Below, in pieces: positions 9,700-19,028 of a stretch of DNA of 64,000 nucleotides; position 1 is the first letter of the stretch; the number at the start of each line of letters is the position of its first letter. The notes below the pieces were generated by a model, which was not told the origin of the DNA, made no database searches, and was given only the letters and a program-made list of their open reading frames with translations. The DNA is from Ulvibacterium marinum (GTDB lineage Bacteria; Bacteroidota; Bacteroidia; Flavobacteriales; Flavobacteriaceae): the NCBI RefSeq assembly GCF_003626755.1, contig NZ_RBCJ01000005.1, positions 417,491 through 481,490 on the forward strand, given 5' to 3'. The translations under genes were made by a program, and so were the position numbers.

Positions 9700-10692
9700 C
9701 TATTTTAAGGATACTTTCAACATATAGTCATCCGCAGCCATAAAAAGTGTCTTTTCATCGGTGGTAAATTCGCAATTGGCCGTAGCTTGGCCGGTATGAA
9801 TCCGTGCAATAGCTTTTCCCGAAATATTGAATATCCATATGCCTCCAGGGCCTGTGGCAAAAAGATATCCTTTACTATGCATTTTCATACCATCCGGTAA
9901 TCCTTGTTGACCCTCTTGGCCAATTAACGAAGTGGTATCATAAAATATCCTCTTGTCCTTTACCATTCCCGGAGCTGTAAGATCATATTGATACCAAACC
10001 GCACTTTCCGGATCTGAAACAGCCACAAACAGCTTAGACTCATCCGGGGACAAAGCTATGCCATTGGGTCGGGTCAATTGATCTACCAAAATGAGTTCAC
10101 CCGACGTATTTAGGCAGTACACCCCTTGAAAATCGAGCTCCTTGTTCGGGTCCTCCATTTGCTTGGGGAGTCCATAGGGTGGATCCGTAAAATAAAGATT
10201 GCCCCGGCTATCAAAAACCCCATCGTTGGGACTATTGAAACGTTTACCTTGATAGTTATCCACAACAGCCTCGTAATCGGGATTGGGTGCATCCAATGAG
10301 GTCTTCATTCGGGCCACCCTTCGTTCTCCATGTTGCATGAGAACCAATCTCCCCGTGGGATCTAAAAGTAATCCATTGGAACCGGGCTCCTTTCCATCGA
10401 AAGCCTCACCCAAATAGCCGGAAGGTTTTAAATATGTAGTCAAATCACCGGCCTCATCAATTTTGAAAACCGTATTATTCGGAATGTCCGAAAAGAGCAG
10501 ATAGCTCCCCGAATCGATCCATAAAGGACCCTCCGTCCATTCGAACCCACTTCCGATTACTTCTATTTCAGTGTTTGGATCAATAAGACTGAGTGCCTCA
10601 TCATCTAAAATCTCAATTGAGAAATTATGGCTTTCCTGACAGGAAACACATTGAAGCAATCCAAGAAGGGCAAATTGCAAGTTGGCTTTCAT
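9700..10692 (-). CDS. SMP-30/gluconolactonase/LRE-like lipoprotein
   Basis: 330 residues from the ATG at 10692. The frame is open upstream to 10743, but the internal start places a proper lipoprotein signal (FALLGLLQCVSC) at the N-terminus. It is a six-bladed propeller of the SMP-30/lactonase family: EWTEGPLWIDSG, SNGLLLDPTGRLVLMQHG, NSPNDGVFDSRGNLYFTDPPYG, RPNGIALSPDE and LPDGMKMHSKG hold the usual Glu, Asn and Asp metal ligands. The likely reaction is hydrolysis of a sugar lactone in the periplasm. It converges with the cytochrome/dehydrogenase gene, whose oxidation product would be a lactone; that link is inference. Confidence 0.87.
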   Translation of the reverse strand: MKANLQFALLGLLQCVSCQESHNFSIEILDDEALSLIDPNTEIEVIGSGFEWTEGPLWIDSGSYLLFSDIPNNTVFKIDEAGDLTTYLKPSGYLGEAFDGKEPGSNGLLLDPTGRLVLMQHGERRVARMKTSLDAPNPDYEAVVDNYQGKRFNSPNDGVFDSRGNLYFTDPPYGLPKQMEDPNKELDFQGVYCLNTSGELILVDQLTRPNGIALSPDESKLFVAVSDPESAVWYQYDLTAPGMVKDKRIFYDTTSLIGQEGQQGLPDGMKMHSKGYLFATGPGGIWIFNISGKAIARIHTGQATANCEFTTDEKTLFMAADDYMLKVSLK

Positions 10693-10909
10693 AAATCTAT
10701 TGTTTTTCAAAATGGGAAAAGTGATTATCGCGTTGGTCTGCACTAAAATAAGGAATAAATCAAAACTCTATCCATTTGAGTCCTCTTGCAAAGCATGCCG
10801 TGTCCTTCCAACCCCTGTTCGGTTTTAGATACTAGACGATAGATTTGGAATTTGGCACTTTACTATACTGTCTCGATATGTTATTCTTTCGGGGAACCCA
10901 GGACAGCAA

Positions 10910-12211
10910 TTAAACAGGCTCGCCGTATAGATCAAAATCGGCTGCTTCCGTAATCCGAATGTTTATAAAATCACCAACCTTTACATAGTGTTTGGTAGCA
11001 TCGATAAGAACCTCATTATCCACGTCCGGGGAATCAAATTCGGTTCGTCCAACAAAATAATTGCCTTCTTTTCGATCAATAATACATCGGAACGTCTTTC
11101 CTATTTTTCGCTGATTCAGTTCCCAGGATATTTGGGATTGGATTTCCATAATTTCGTTGGCACGTTGCTGCTTTACCCCTTCAGGCACATCATCGACCAA
11201 ATTATAGGCATGGGTATTTTCCTCATGGCTATAGGTAAAACAACCTAGACGCTCAAAGCGCATTTCCTTCACCCAATTCTTAAGGATCAAGAAATCTTCT
11301 TCAGTTTCTCCCGGGTACCCAACGATCAAGGTGGTTCTAATAGCCATTTCCGGAACGGCCGCCCTAAAATCCTGAAGCAATTTTGTGGTCTTTGTTTGCG
11401 TGGTACCCCGGCGCATACTCTTTAATATAGCGTCGGAAATATGCTGTAAGGGAATATCAATGTAGTTGCAGATTTTAGGTTCCTGTCGCATAACCTTTAA
11501 AACATCCATCGGAAATCCGGTAGGGAAGGCATAGTGCAGCCGTATCCATTCGATGCCTTCTACCTTAGCTAACTTTTGAAGCAATTCGGCCAGATTTCGT
11601 TTTTTGTACAAATCCAGACCATAGTAGGTAAGATCTTGCGCTATCAGAATCAATTCCTTTACACCTTTGGCTGCTAATTTTTCCGCCTCGGCCAGCAATT
11701 CCTCAATAGGTTTGCTTTTGTGCTTACCCCGCATTAGGGGAATGGCACAGAACGAACAAGGTCGGTCACACCCTTCGGCGATTTTTAGATAAGCATAGTT
11801 CTTTGGAGTGGTGGTCAGACGCTCCCCGATCAGCTCATGTTTGTAGTCTGCACCTAGAGCTTTGAGCAGATTGGGAAGGTCACTGGTTCCAAAATATTCG
11901 TCCACATTCGGAATTTCCTTTTGTAAATCAGGTTTGTATCGTTCACTCAGACATCCAGTAACAAAAACCTTGTCGACTTGCCCCTCCTCTTTTTTCTGTA
12001 CGTATTCCAGAATGGTGTTTACACTTTCTTCCTTGGCATTGGCAATAAACCCACAGGTATTGATAACCACCACATTGCCTTCCTCCTCATGGACCACTTC
12101 CTTATCATTGGCACGCAATTGCCCCATAAGGACTTCTGAATCGTAGACATTTTTGCTACAACCCAAAGTGACCACATTTATCCTGTTCTTTTTAATGGAT
12201 TTCGTGCGCAT
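10910..12211 (-). CDS. rimO: Ribosomal protein S12 methylthiotransferase RimO
   Basis: 433 residues from the ATG at 12211; the frame is open 14 codons further, but this start begins MRTKSIKKNRINVVTLGCSKN as in the family. The domains in order are an N-terminal UPF0004/MTTase cluster domain (LGCSKNVYDSE, INTCGFI, VTGCLSER, with three conserved Cys), a radical SAM core with CDRPCSFC, and a C-terminal TRAM domain (about 370-433). It methylthiolates an aspartate of ribosomal protein S12 using two Fe-S clusters and SAM. In many Bacteroidota the gene sits directly beside ftsY; here ftsY is about 9 kb away. Confidence 0.95.
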   Translation of the reverse strand: MRTKSIKKNRINVVTLGCSKNVYDSEVLMGQLRANDKEVVHEEEGNVVVINTCGFIANAKEESVNTILEYVQKKEEGQVDKVFVTGCLSERYKPDLQKEIPNVDEYFGTSDLPNLLKALGADYKHELIGERLTTTPKNYAYLKIAEGCDRPCSFCAIPLMRGKHKSKPIEELLAEAEKLAAKGVKELILIAQDLTYYGLDLYKKRNLAELLQKLAKVEGIEWIRLHYAFPTGFPMDVLKVMRQEPKICNYIDIPLQHISDAILKSMRRGTTQTKTTKLLQDFRAAVPEMAIRTTLIVGYPGETEEDFLILKNWVKEMRFERLGCFTYSHEENTHAYNLVDDVPEGVKQQRANEIMEIQSQISWELNQRKIGKTFRCIIDRKEGNYFVGRTEFDSPDVDNEVLIDATKHYVKVGDFINIRITEAADFDLYGEPV

Positions 12212-12481
12212 AACTTTGTCCCTTACTTCCGGGCAGGTGCAAAAGTACAACAAGGTCTTGGAACAAGTTTATTTTAGAGCGATTTCTTCAATTTTTAAGG
12301 TGGCCACAACCTAACGGTATCCCTACAACGGATTTCTATTGACTAAAAAGTCCATTAATTTAGATCCCTGACGGACAAAGGCTAATGAAACATTAGATTC
12401 CCTGTGGAAATTGAACGAAGCTTTGATCAATTAACAATTTAGTTTATGCATGCTGTTTGAATAATTGTTACATTTAATCCC

Positions 12482-12919
12482 ATGAAGTGTTTACTCGCAT
12501 TTTTATTGGTTCTCCCCCTATGGAGCCAAGCCCAACCTGTAGTTTCCGATGGAGAAAGAGAGATAATGGCCTTTGAAACGGCTATTGAAAATGCGGTGGC
12601 AAATGGCGATATAAACTTTCTGGAGAAGGCCTATGCCGAAAACTTTGTTTTCACCCATGGTTCAGGAGATGCACAGAATAAACAGCAATGGTTGAGCGAT
12701 GTAAAAAAGGCCTCCGAGGAAGGGACCTATATTTCCAGAGTGGTCAACGCTCAAAACGTGACCCTTGGTAATGGTATTGCCATAATAAAGGGGAAAACAA
12801 CCATAAGTAGAAAAAACAAAAATCCCTTCTGGATCAAATATACCCGAATTTATAAAAAAGATACCGAGGATTGGCAGCTATTGTCCCATTTGACCACGGA
12901 TCACAACTATACGGATTAG
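12482..12919 (+). CDS. Secreted NTF2-like (DUF4440) protein
   Basis: 145 residues with a signal peptide ending near residue 18 (LLVLPLWSQAQ). The rest is an NTF2/SnoaL-like fold: an N-terminal helix (EREIMAFETAIENAVANGD), FLEKAYAENFVFTHGSG, then strands ending in KKDTEDWQLLSHLTTDHN. DUF4440 proteins bind or convert small molecules, and no specific role can be given. It stands between rimO (divergent, 270 bp) and the convergent sulfatase gene. Confidence 0.8.
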   Translation: MKCLLAFLLVLPLWSQAQPVVSDGEREIMAFETAIENAVANGDINFLEKAYAENFVFTHGSGDAQNKQQWLSDVKKASEEGTYISRVVNAQNVTLGNGIAIIKGKTTISRKNKNPFWIKYTRIYKKDTEDWQLLSHLTTDHNYTD

Positions 12920-12963
12920 TGCTTTCGCAAGCAAATCAACCTCCTTGGCTTTTCTAGTTGTTC

Positions 12964-14847
12964 CTATGGGATTAAATAATCCAAACGCCTTTTCACCTGA
13001 GCGTCTTCCGCAACCAAAGTCGCTATTTTATCCCTGTCCAAATCAAATGTATAAGCCGAGTTGGTGGATTGCATTAAAACAATCGAGTTTAGTATGAGCA
13101 ATGCCTCACTCGGTTTTTTACTCTCATAAAGCGCTTTTGACATGATTTCCGAAGGATTGGCCGCTTGAACAATTCCAAGGAACTCAGCCGCCCGCACCCG
13201 ATTGATCAATTCCAAATCGCTTAAGGCCAATTCACTTATTTGTGCCTCCAATGCCTTTGCCCTCTCCCGAAAGCTACTACATACACTAATTGCCCAGTAT
13301 CGCTCCCACGGATCGGAGGATTGAAGACTGGCTATCAACTGATCTTTGGCTTCCTTGAAAGGTAAAAGGGAAAGATTGGAAATATCCGCATAGTGCTTAA
13401 TTTTTTCATGTTGCTCCTTTCCAAAGACTACAGGATCGATAAAGGCTTGCTCTATCAGGTAATGTTCTGGAAAAAAGGAAAGATCTGGCATTCCTTTTAC
13501 CCATGTATTCAACGTTAGGTGCATATCAGCGCGTATATCCTCATAACCAGGCTGATCGGCAAGGTTTACGGTCTCAAAGGGGTCGGCTTCCACGTCGAAC
13601 AACAGTTCGGGTTGCCGGGGTTCAAAAAAGGCGGATTGTATTTCGTTCAAGTCTCCCATGGCATACATTGCTTGCCATTCCTGGTAGGCCAATTGTTTGT
13701 AACGGTAGTTATTCATTAATCCATCTGGGTTAAAGGGCGTATAGCTTCGGATATACTTGTATTTTCCTTTGCGGACCGCACGGACCATATCATATTTTTC
13801 ATCAAACCGGTCCGCATAGCTAAAAGTTATGTCTCGCGCATTCAGTTCGTCAGGAGTGAGTTTTGGACCCAAAAATGGTTTTCCGTCCATTTCTTTGGGA
13901 ATGGTAATCCCCGCAAGATTCAATACAGTAGGTGCAAAATCTACAAAACTAACAAAGCCCTTAACTGTGCTTTGCGTCGAGAAATTCACCAGATGTCTAT
14001 AGTTTTCGGGAATACGGACAACCAGCGGTATATGCAGGCCGGTTTCGTACAGATATCCCTTACTGCCCGGCAAAACCCCGCCATGATCACCAAAGTAAAA
14101 GATAAAGGTATTCTCCATTAATCCATCCTTTCTCAATTGATCTACTACTTCGCCCACTTTGCTATCCATGGTACGGATCTTATCCCGATAATAGGCGTTG
14201 GTATATTTAAAAGTTCGGGTTTGCGGATGATTGGGTTGAACTTCAAATGTATTCTCCCCTGTTTCTGTAACAATGGAGTCCATTTCCTGGGAAGAAAAGT
14301 GCAAACCGGACTCGTGGGAGACCCCGATATTAAACACGTGGAAAAATGGCTGGTCACCCGCTCTATGCCGCCAGGTGGCCTCTTCGGAGGATTCGTCCCA
14401 TACTCCTTCTCCCTCAATAATGTTATAATCCTTTTTTTGGTTATTGGAAGTAAAGTAGCCCGCTTCGCGTAGGTATGAGGGGAACATTTGCAGCGAATCC
14501 GGCATAGGAACAGGAATATATTTTCTGTGGAATTGCGTCCCTATCCGAGGGCTGTAACATCCGGAAATTAGAGTGGATCGGGCTACGCTACATACCGGAG
14601 CATTGGAAAAAGCCCTGGTAAAGACCAACCCTTGCTCGGCCAATGATTCAATGTTTGGAGTGGATACCCCATTTTCATCAAAAAGTTTAAGATAATGCTT
14701 GGAGTTATCCTCCGAGGTAATCCATACAATATTCGGAGGCGGAAGTTCAACCTTTTCCGATTGACAGGATAACAATATCCCTGTTGATACTATAACTGCC
14801 AAATATTGTACAAAAGCTTTGTATTTTGTTTTTCTCATACGGGCCAT
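12964..14847 (-). CDS. Sulfatase (S1 family), probable lipoprotein
   Basis: 627 residues from the ATG at 14847 (14838 is equally possible). The frame is open up to 15000, but that part overlaps the DUF1349 gene and would bury the lipoprotein signal (IVSTGILLSC, Cys28). Features of a type I sulfatase are PPNIVWITSEDNS (metal site), the formylglycine motif CSVAR (C86-R90) followed by STLISG, and FGDHGGVLPGSKG. The third motif position is Val rather than the usual Pro. A C-terminal helical region (about 500-627) has HEAT-like character. It would remove sulfate from a polysaccharide or glycan, as is common in marine Bacteroidota; the substrate is unknown. Confidence 0.87.
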   Translation of the reverse strand: MARMRKTKYKAFVQYLAVIVSTGILLSCQSEKVELPPPNIVWITSEDNSKHYLKLFDENGVSTPNIESLAEQGLVFTRAFSNAPVCSVARSTLISGCYSPRIGTQFHRKYIPVPMPDSLQMFPSYLREAGYFTSNNQKKDYNIIEGEGVWDESSEEATWRHRAGDQPFFHVFNIGVSHESGLHFSSQEMDSIVTETGENTFEVQPNHPQTRTFKYTNAYYRDKIRTMDSKVGEVVDQLRKDGLMENTFIFYFGDHGGVLPGSKGYLYETGLHIPLVVRIPENYRHLVNFSTQSTVKGFVSFVDFAPTVLNLAGITIPKEMDGKPFLGPKLTPDELNARDITFSYADRFDEKYDMVRAVRKGKYKYIRSYTPFNPDGLMNNYRYKQLAYQEWQAMYAMGDLNEIQSAFFEPRQPELLFDVEADPFETVNLADQPGYEDIRADMHLTLNTWVKGMPDLSFFPEHYLIEQAFIDPVVFGKEQHEKIKHYADISNLSLLPFKEAKDQLIASLQSSDPWERYWAISVCSSFRERAKALEAQISELALSDLELINRVRAAEFLGIVQAANPSEIMSKALYESKKPSEALLILNSIVLMQSTNSAYTFDLDRDKIATLVAEDAQVKRRLDYLIP

Positions 14848-14902
14848 TTGTGTATTTCGTTGGGTGAACTTCAATATTTGGATTAAAGTGCCCGGTAATC
14901 CG

Positions 14903-15496
14903 TTAATCAGGTTTGTTATCCTCGAGCCATTTTTTCCTTCGTACGTCAGGCAAATGTCTAATCTTAAAATCCTCAAATACTGCCTTAAACCCATCACCAT
15001 CCGGTGCGGCTGCAGTCAGCCCGACCATAACGGGGGTATTATCAGGAAAATAGGCCAATCTAAGCATTTTAAAACCCTTGTTGTCCAGGGAATAATATAT
15101 TTCCACTGCATCCAAACGTCGGATAACCTTTAGCCAGATGGACTGAGGATTATGTGGCAGTTCTACCACACTCCAATCGCTTTTTTCGAATGTGACCACG
15201 GCACTTACATGCATTTTTTTATCCACATATTCCACTCCGGTTTTAATCCAGTTTTTTTCATCTTTACGAATCATTAAACCCATTTGGTCAAACCTATTTC
15301 TGTATTCTCCCGTTAATTTAACGTTCAATTGAAACTCCCCGCCAAGTGTGCAATGGTAGAAGAGACCATCATCCACCGTAAATCCATAATGGGTGATTCT
15401 CCAGAAGTCCGTATAAGGGGTCACATACATGGAAAGCGAATCGTTTTCATCAACGTTCCACTCCTCCGGTTCATTAAACCATTGCATTTGTTTCAT
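14903..15496 (-). CDS. DUF1349 domain-containing protein
   Basis: 197 residues from the ATG at 15496, preceded by a purine-rich AAGAAG; an upstream ATG at 15529 is less likely. The sequence MGLMIRKDEKNWIKTG, SVVTFEKSDWSVVEL and RLAYFPDN fits DUF1349, a concanavalin-like beta-sandwich with regulation of sugar or glycan use as its usual context. No signal peptide is seen, so it is probably cytoplasmic. Its 3' end is only 55 bp before the sulfatase start, and the DUF1330 gene lies 49 bp upstream, so the three may be co-transcribed. Confidence 0.82.
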   Translation of the reverse strand: MKQMQWFNEPEEWNVDENDSLSMYVTPYTDFWRITHYGFTVDDGLFYHCTLGGEFQLNVKLTGEYRNRFDQMGLMIRKDEKNWIKTGVEYVDKKMHVSAVVTFEKSDWSVVELPHNPQSIWLKVIRRLDAVEIYYSLDNKGFKMLRLAYFPDNTPVMVGLTAAAPDGDGFKAVFEDFKIRHLPDVRRKKWLEDNKPD

Positions 15497-15545
15497 ATGG
15501 ACTTCTTTTTTAAGATGACCGTAGACCACTAAGATAACAACTGAA

Positions 15546-15992
15546 TTATAGTTCCGATGCTACTATTGGAAGTAATCTGGAATCTTCGAGTGAGGCGGTC
15601 CTATGCCCGGCATTTTTAAGATAGGCCTCACTTTGGGCAAACGCTACGAAAACATCAACAGATTCATATTCAACTAACAATACGGCGTCCCAACCTTTAT
15701 TTTCCGGACCTATCAAGAAATCTCCACAGCTGCCATAAAACTTAATGTTACCGCCAGCTTTCTTCATTACTGGAAGGGTCAATTCCAAATACTTGGCATA
15801 GGCTTCCTTTCCGGAAATCCTTTCCTTTGCCTGCGGCATCCCTGTTCCAGAATACTCGGCGATAGGCTTAAACTTCACTAGATTCAGCATTGTTATGGGA
15901 CCCTTTCCTTTAAACTGTAGATAGAATTCCTTTTGCGATTCGTCCGTTGGTCCAATATATGTTTTCAAAGGTTTTGATTTTAATAGGTTCAA
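15546..15992 (-). CDS. DUF1330 domain-containing protein (dimeric alpha-beta barrel)
   Basis: 148 residues. PITMLNLVKFKP, GKEAYAKYLELTLPVMKKAGG and WDAVLLVEYESVDVF match DUF1330, a ferredoxin-like dimeric alpha-beta barrel fold. The ending AYLKNAGHRTASLEDSRLLPI is also typical. It is a small cytoplasmic protein with no established reaction. It sits in the same orientation as the DUF1349 and sulfatase genes downstream and could be the first gene of that group. Confidence 0.82.
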   Translation of the reverse strand: MNLLKSKPLKTYIGPTDESQKEFYLQFKGKGPITMLNLVKFKPIAEYSGTGMPQAKERISGKEAYAKYLELTLPVMKKAGGNIKFYGSCGDFLIGPENKGWDAVLLVEYESVDVFVAFAQSEAYLKNAGHRTASLEDSRLLPIVASEL

Positions 15993-16115
15993 AGTTTTAA
16001 ACCAAATGCATCCTAGTACAAGATAACCCTTTCATCGGTTTTCTTTGAATATCAGGTAAATAAATCCGAATCGGTAAAATTCCAATTGACCTAGGTTGCT
16101 ACTAGCTAGCTTTTG

Positions 16116-17360
16116 TTACTTCAATTTGTTCTCGTATTTCCCCAGTGTATTCCAGATGGAATAAAACTCATCTACACCACCGGAATTGGAAACGGAAGTA
16201 TTGATTATTAAAATTCGTCCAATTTTTGTCTCCGGATTAAAGAACATATAGGTTGCGATCCCGGGATCCCCACCCGTATGGCCAATGTAACCTCTTGGCG
16301 TAAATCCCATAAAGATTCCCGTATTGTACTCATCATCATAGTCATCCTCTTCGTCCCGTTCCGGAAAACTGCCCGCTGGCAATTGCTCCCTAAAGAGTTC
16401 ATCGTAACTCTCTTTTTGCAACAAAGTTCCCCCGCCAGAGTGACCCTTAATCAATTCAGAAAGATAAATTCCTAAATTATTACTGCTTGTTATTAATCCT
16501 CCATCGGGATACGTTATCAGGGAATACCATGGAATTTCGGTTTTTGGATCGGAATAAAGTTTGGAATGTTGGGTCAAATCGATGTTTTCAAAGGCCCACC
16601 CGGAGGACGACATTCCCAAGGGTTCCAAAATATGTGCTTTGGTGAATTCGCTGTACGGTTTTTGAACGGCGATTTCCAAAATTGCGCCGGCCAAAGTGGC
16701 CCCAACATTGGAATACTCATAAATTTCTCCGGGCTTGTTTTGGGAAAACCCATCCTTCCCATACCATTCTCCCTTCTTGGAAAGTACTTTTTCCAGAAAG
16801 TCGATCATAGGCATATGAGAGTCCGGAGCGTTGAAATTCTCATTCAATTTTACAGAATCCGGATTCGATTTCTCCTGTTCATCCTTAAGCACATAAGCTT
16901 TGGCGTTGTAAAAATCCGTATCCAAAATAGTAGATGTATGTGTTGCTAAATGCCGTATCGTAAGGGGCAGTTTAGGGTAATTTGGATTGTTCACCTTAAA
17001 GGGAAGGTATTGATTTATAGGGTCGTCCAAATTCAATTTTCCCATTTCTTGTGCCTTTAGAAGTGCTATTCCAATTAATGTTTTGGAGACCGAGCCAATA
17101 TTTTGAATCGTGTTTTCGGTATATGCCCTTTTGCCTTCCATATCAGAGAATCCTATTCCTGCTTCATATAAAATCCCGTCTTGATTCACCAGGGCAACCC
17201 CAAAGCCGTTGATAAATCCGGCTTCATGAATTTGATTCAGTTCACGTGTCAAGGAGTCCCGAGTACTTATTTGAGTATCTTCTTGAGCTCTTTCGGAACT
17301 CTTTTTCTCCTGACAAGAAAGCACAAGGCCCATAAAAAGTATTAAAACTAGTCTATTCAT
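16116..17360 (-). CDS. Serine hydrolase of the beta-lactamase (class C/AmpC-like) family, lipoprotein
   Basis: 414 residues with a lipoprotein signal (LFMGLVLSC, Cys16). The three active-site motifs of the serine beta-lactamase-like fold are present: SVSK (S90, K93), YSN in YEYSNVG near residue 217, and HTGG in GYIGHTGGDPG replacing KTG. That combination usually marks esterases, D-aminopeptidases or penicillin-binding hydrolases rather than antibiotic resistance enzymes. An acidic insertion (ERDEEDDYDDEYN) sits near residue 340. It acts in the periplasm; the substrate is unknown. Confidence 0.87.
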   Translation of the reverse strand: MNRLVLILFMGLVLSCQEKKSSERAQEDTQISTRDSLTRELNQIHEAGFINGFGVALVNQDGILYEAGIGFSDMEGKRAYTENTIQNIGSVSKTLIGIALLKAQEMGKLNLDDPINQYLPFKVNNPNYPKLPLTIRHLATHTSTILDTDFYNAKAYVLKDEQEKSNPDSVKLNENFNAPDSHMPMIDFLEKVLSKKGEWYGKDGFSQNKPGEIYEYSNVGATLAGAILEIAVQKPYSEFTKAHILEPLGMSSSGWAFENIDLTQHSKLYSDPKTEIPWYSLITYPDGGLITSSNNLGIYLSELIKGHSGGGTLLQKESYDELFREQLPAGSFPERDEEDDYDDEYNTGIFMGFTPRGYIGHTGGDPGIATYMFFNPETKIGRILIINTSVSNSGGVDEFYSIWNTLGKYENKLK

Positions 17361-17657
17361 ATTTCTGATTTTAGTATACGGATAAAGGTTAAATTATTGA
17401 ACCTGCCTACAGTTGCAAAGAAGATCAATCCTTTTATTAGCTGCGATATTTTTTACCATTATCTTTAATTTCTGTACTTGTCATGTGAACCTTCGCCAAC
17501 GGGAATTTCTCCCATACTTTTCTCAATTCTTAATTCCCTTGTTTTGGATTACTTCGGTGCGGTAAAATTCCTTGATAGCCAAGTTACATATAGTTTCACC
17601 TATGGTTTTGCACAGTAGGATAAGCTTTTTCCTTTTGAATATCAACATTTTTAATAC
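17361..17657. other. 297-bp gap without a supported gene
   Basis: The stretch between the serine hydrolase and methyltransferase genes is AT-rich. It holds only short open frames, the longest being 41 codons on the minus strand (17523-17648) with no recognised homology. No tRNA-like or terminator hairpin was seen. Confidence 0.5.
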
Positions 17658-18392
17658 CTATTTTTTGATGCGATACACCGTTGAATAGGTCTTTGCGCCG
17701 ATAACTATATTTTCCGAATTCATCCTTGAACGAAGTTCTTTTAAAACCGTCTGGTAAAGATCGTCTTTTCCAAAAGATTCCAATAGCAAGTTGTAATTGT
17801 CTTTGGAAGACAACAATAGGTGTGAAATATTTGATATGGAAATTTCCAATTGCAAATTCCCTTTGAACTCCTTTTCCAATTTTATATGTTCTTGATTTAA
17901 ACCGTTGAAGTTCACTTCGTGATCGTAATGTGAATCTTGTTCAAGCGAAGGTTCTAAATTTAGCCTTTTAAGTATAGTATCCAAGGATAATTCAAAATCA
18001 TAAATGATTGTCCGGGAATTGTTCTTGCCCACTCTTATAACCTCATCCAGCAATTGTTGGGATTTTCCATAATACAAGGAACCGGCAAAACCAATAAGGT
18101 CAAAGCAGTCATCCGAAAAGTTGAAATCTTGTCCATTATAGTAGCTATAGGTTATCCTGGGGTGTTGAATTGATTTTTCCAACATTTCTCTGCTCGGTTC
18201 AATCCCCATCACCTTTTTGCAAAAATGGGTCAATGCAATGGAAGATTGTCCCGTTCCACACCCCACGTCCAACCCAAAGGAATGCTGTACGCCTTCTTCC
18301 AAACATTCCTTTAAAATCGGTAAGTGTAACGAAGGTCGAAAAGCTGAGTAATGGAATGCGGTAATTTGGTCATATTCGCTGGCCATAGTCAT
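17658..18392 (-). CDS. Class I SAM-dependent methyltransferase
   Basis: 244 residues. SAM-binding motif I is GLDVGCGTGQSS near residues 38-49, followed by GIEPSREMLEKS (motif II acid) and DLIGFAGSLYYGKS. The N-terminus SEYDQITAFHYSAFRPSLH resembles the small-molecule methyltransferases of the UbiE/Tam type. Start choice between Met1 and Met3 is open. The methyl acceptor is unknown. It is not clearly in an operon: 296 bp lie before the next gene downstream and 184 bp behind it. Confidence 0.82.
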   Translation of the reverse strand: MTMASEYDQITAFHYSAFRPSLHLPILKECLEEGVQHSFGLDVGCGTGQSSIALTHFCKKVMGIEPSREMLEKSIQHPRITYSYYNGQDFNFSDDCFDLIGFAGSLYYGKSQQLLDEVIRVGKNNSRTIIYDFELSLDTILKRLNLEPSLEQDSHYDHEVNFNGLNQEHIKLEKEFKGNLQLEISISNISHLLLSSKDNYNLLLESFGKDDLYQTVLKELRSRMNSENIVIGAKTYSTVYRIKK

Positions 18393-18576
18393 CGGGCTTA
18401 GGTTTTAGGAATGTTTTTGTTTCATTGAGATTCTGTGAATGTATTAAACCGCAGTTGTGATTAACAATGACCAAAACAATAAAAAGAAAATAATGGATAC
18501 AAAATATCCGAAATAAGGGGTCCTCGGACACAATAATTTCTTTAGACATTAAGTGACTTTTCAGCCTTTAGTAGTG

Positions 18577-18978
18577 CTAGAAAAGTAAATTATCCAATAT
18601 CAGATCCGAAATAGAGACCATCCCGATATATTCCCCATTTTCCTCCACCGGGGCCATCCGGAACCCGACTTTCATCAACAGACTGGCCACATAGCGCACC
18701 TCCATATCGGCCGGAACACTGATGACCGGTTTGGTCATGATCTCGAATACGTTTACTTCCTCGGAAGTTTTGTCGGGAATGATGACGCCTTTGATCAAAT
18801 CGTGTATCACCACAATGCCATAGGCATCCTGCGGGTGACGCTTTTTAACGATCAAGGCTTCAACACCTTCTTTGCGCATGACATCAACGGCCTCCTTGGC
18901 CGTGGCCATCCCGTCTATTAAGACCACTCTTTTGGTCATGACGTCCTTGGCCCCTTGAAATCCTCTTTTTGTATCCAT
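18577..18978 (-). CDS. Two-CBS-domain protein, last gene of the DUF1538 cassette
   Basis: 133 residues made almost wholly of two CBS motifs: KDVMTKRVVLIDG...GVEALIVKKR (about 12-75) and VFEIMTKPVISVPADMEVR...MAPVEENGEYIGMVSISDLI (about 76-130). CBS pairs bind adenine nucleotides or related ligands and often gate transporters. No catalytic domain is attached. It lies 50 bp after the P-II-like gene in the same direction, so I infer that it helps sense energy state for the two DUF1538 membrane proteins. Confidence 0.85.
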   Translation of the reverse strand: MDTKRGFQGAKDVMTKRVVLIDGMATAKEAVDVMRKEGVEALIVKKRHPQDAYGIVVIHDLIKGVIIPDKTSEEVNVFEIMTKPVISVPADMEVRYVASLLMKVGFRMAPVEENGEYIGMVSISDLILDNLLF

Positions 18979-19028
18979 GTTTGCTCTAGTTTATACTTAA
19001 TCCGTATTTCCCTAAATTACGGAATGTC

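Noticed and set aside
12212..12481. Possible tRNA or small RNA in the gap between rimO and the NTF2-like gene
   Set aside because: No cloverleaf arms, no GGTTCGA-type T-arm and no terminator hairpin were found.
14848..15000. Longer sulfatase start at 15000
   Set aside because: It overlaps the DUF1349 gene and would place the lipoprotein signal about 80 residues inside the protein.
16116..17360. Antibiotic resistance beta-lactamase
   Set aside because: SVSK, YSN and HTGG with a lipoprotein signal fit the broad serine hydrolase family; nothing indicates activity on antibiotics.
17523..17648. A 41-codon minus-strand ORF between the hydrolase and methyltransferase genes
   Set aside because: No homology recognised, a lone short frame in AT-rich DNA, and no clear promoter.
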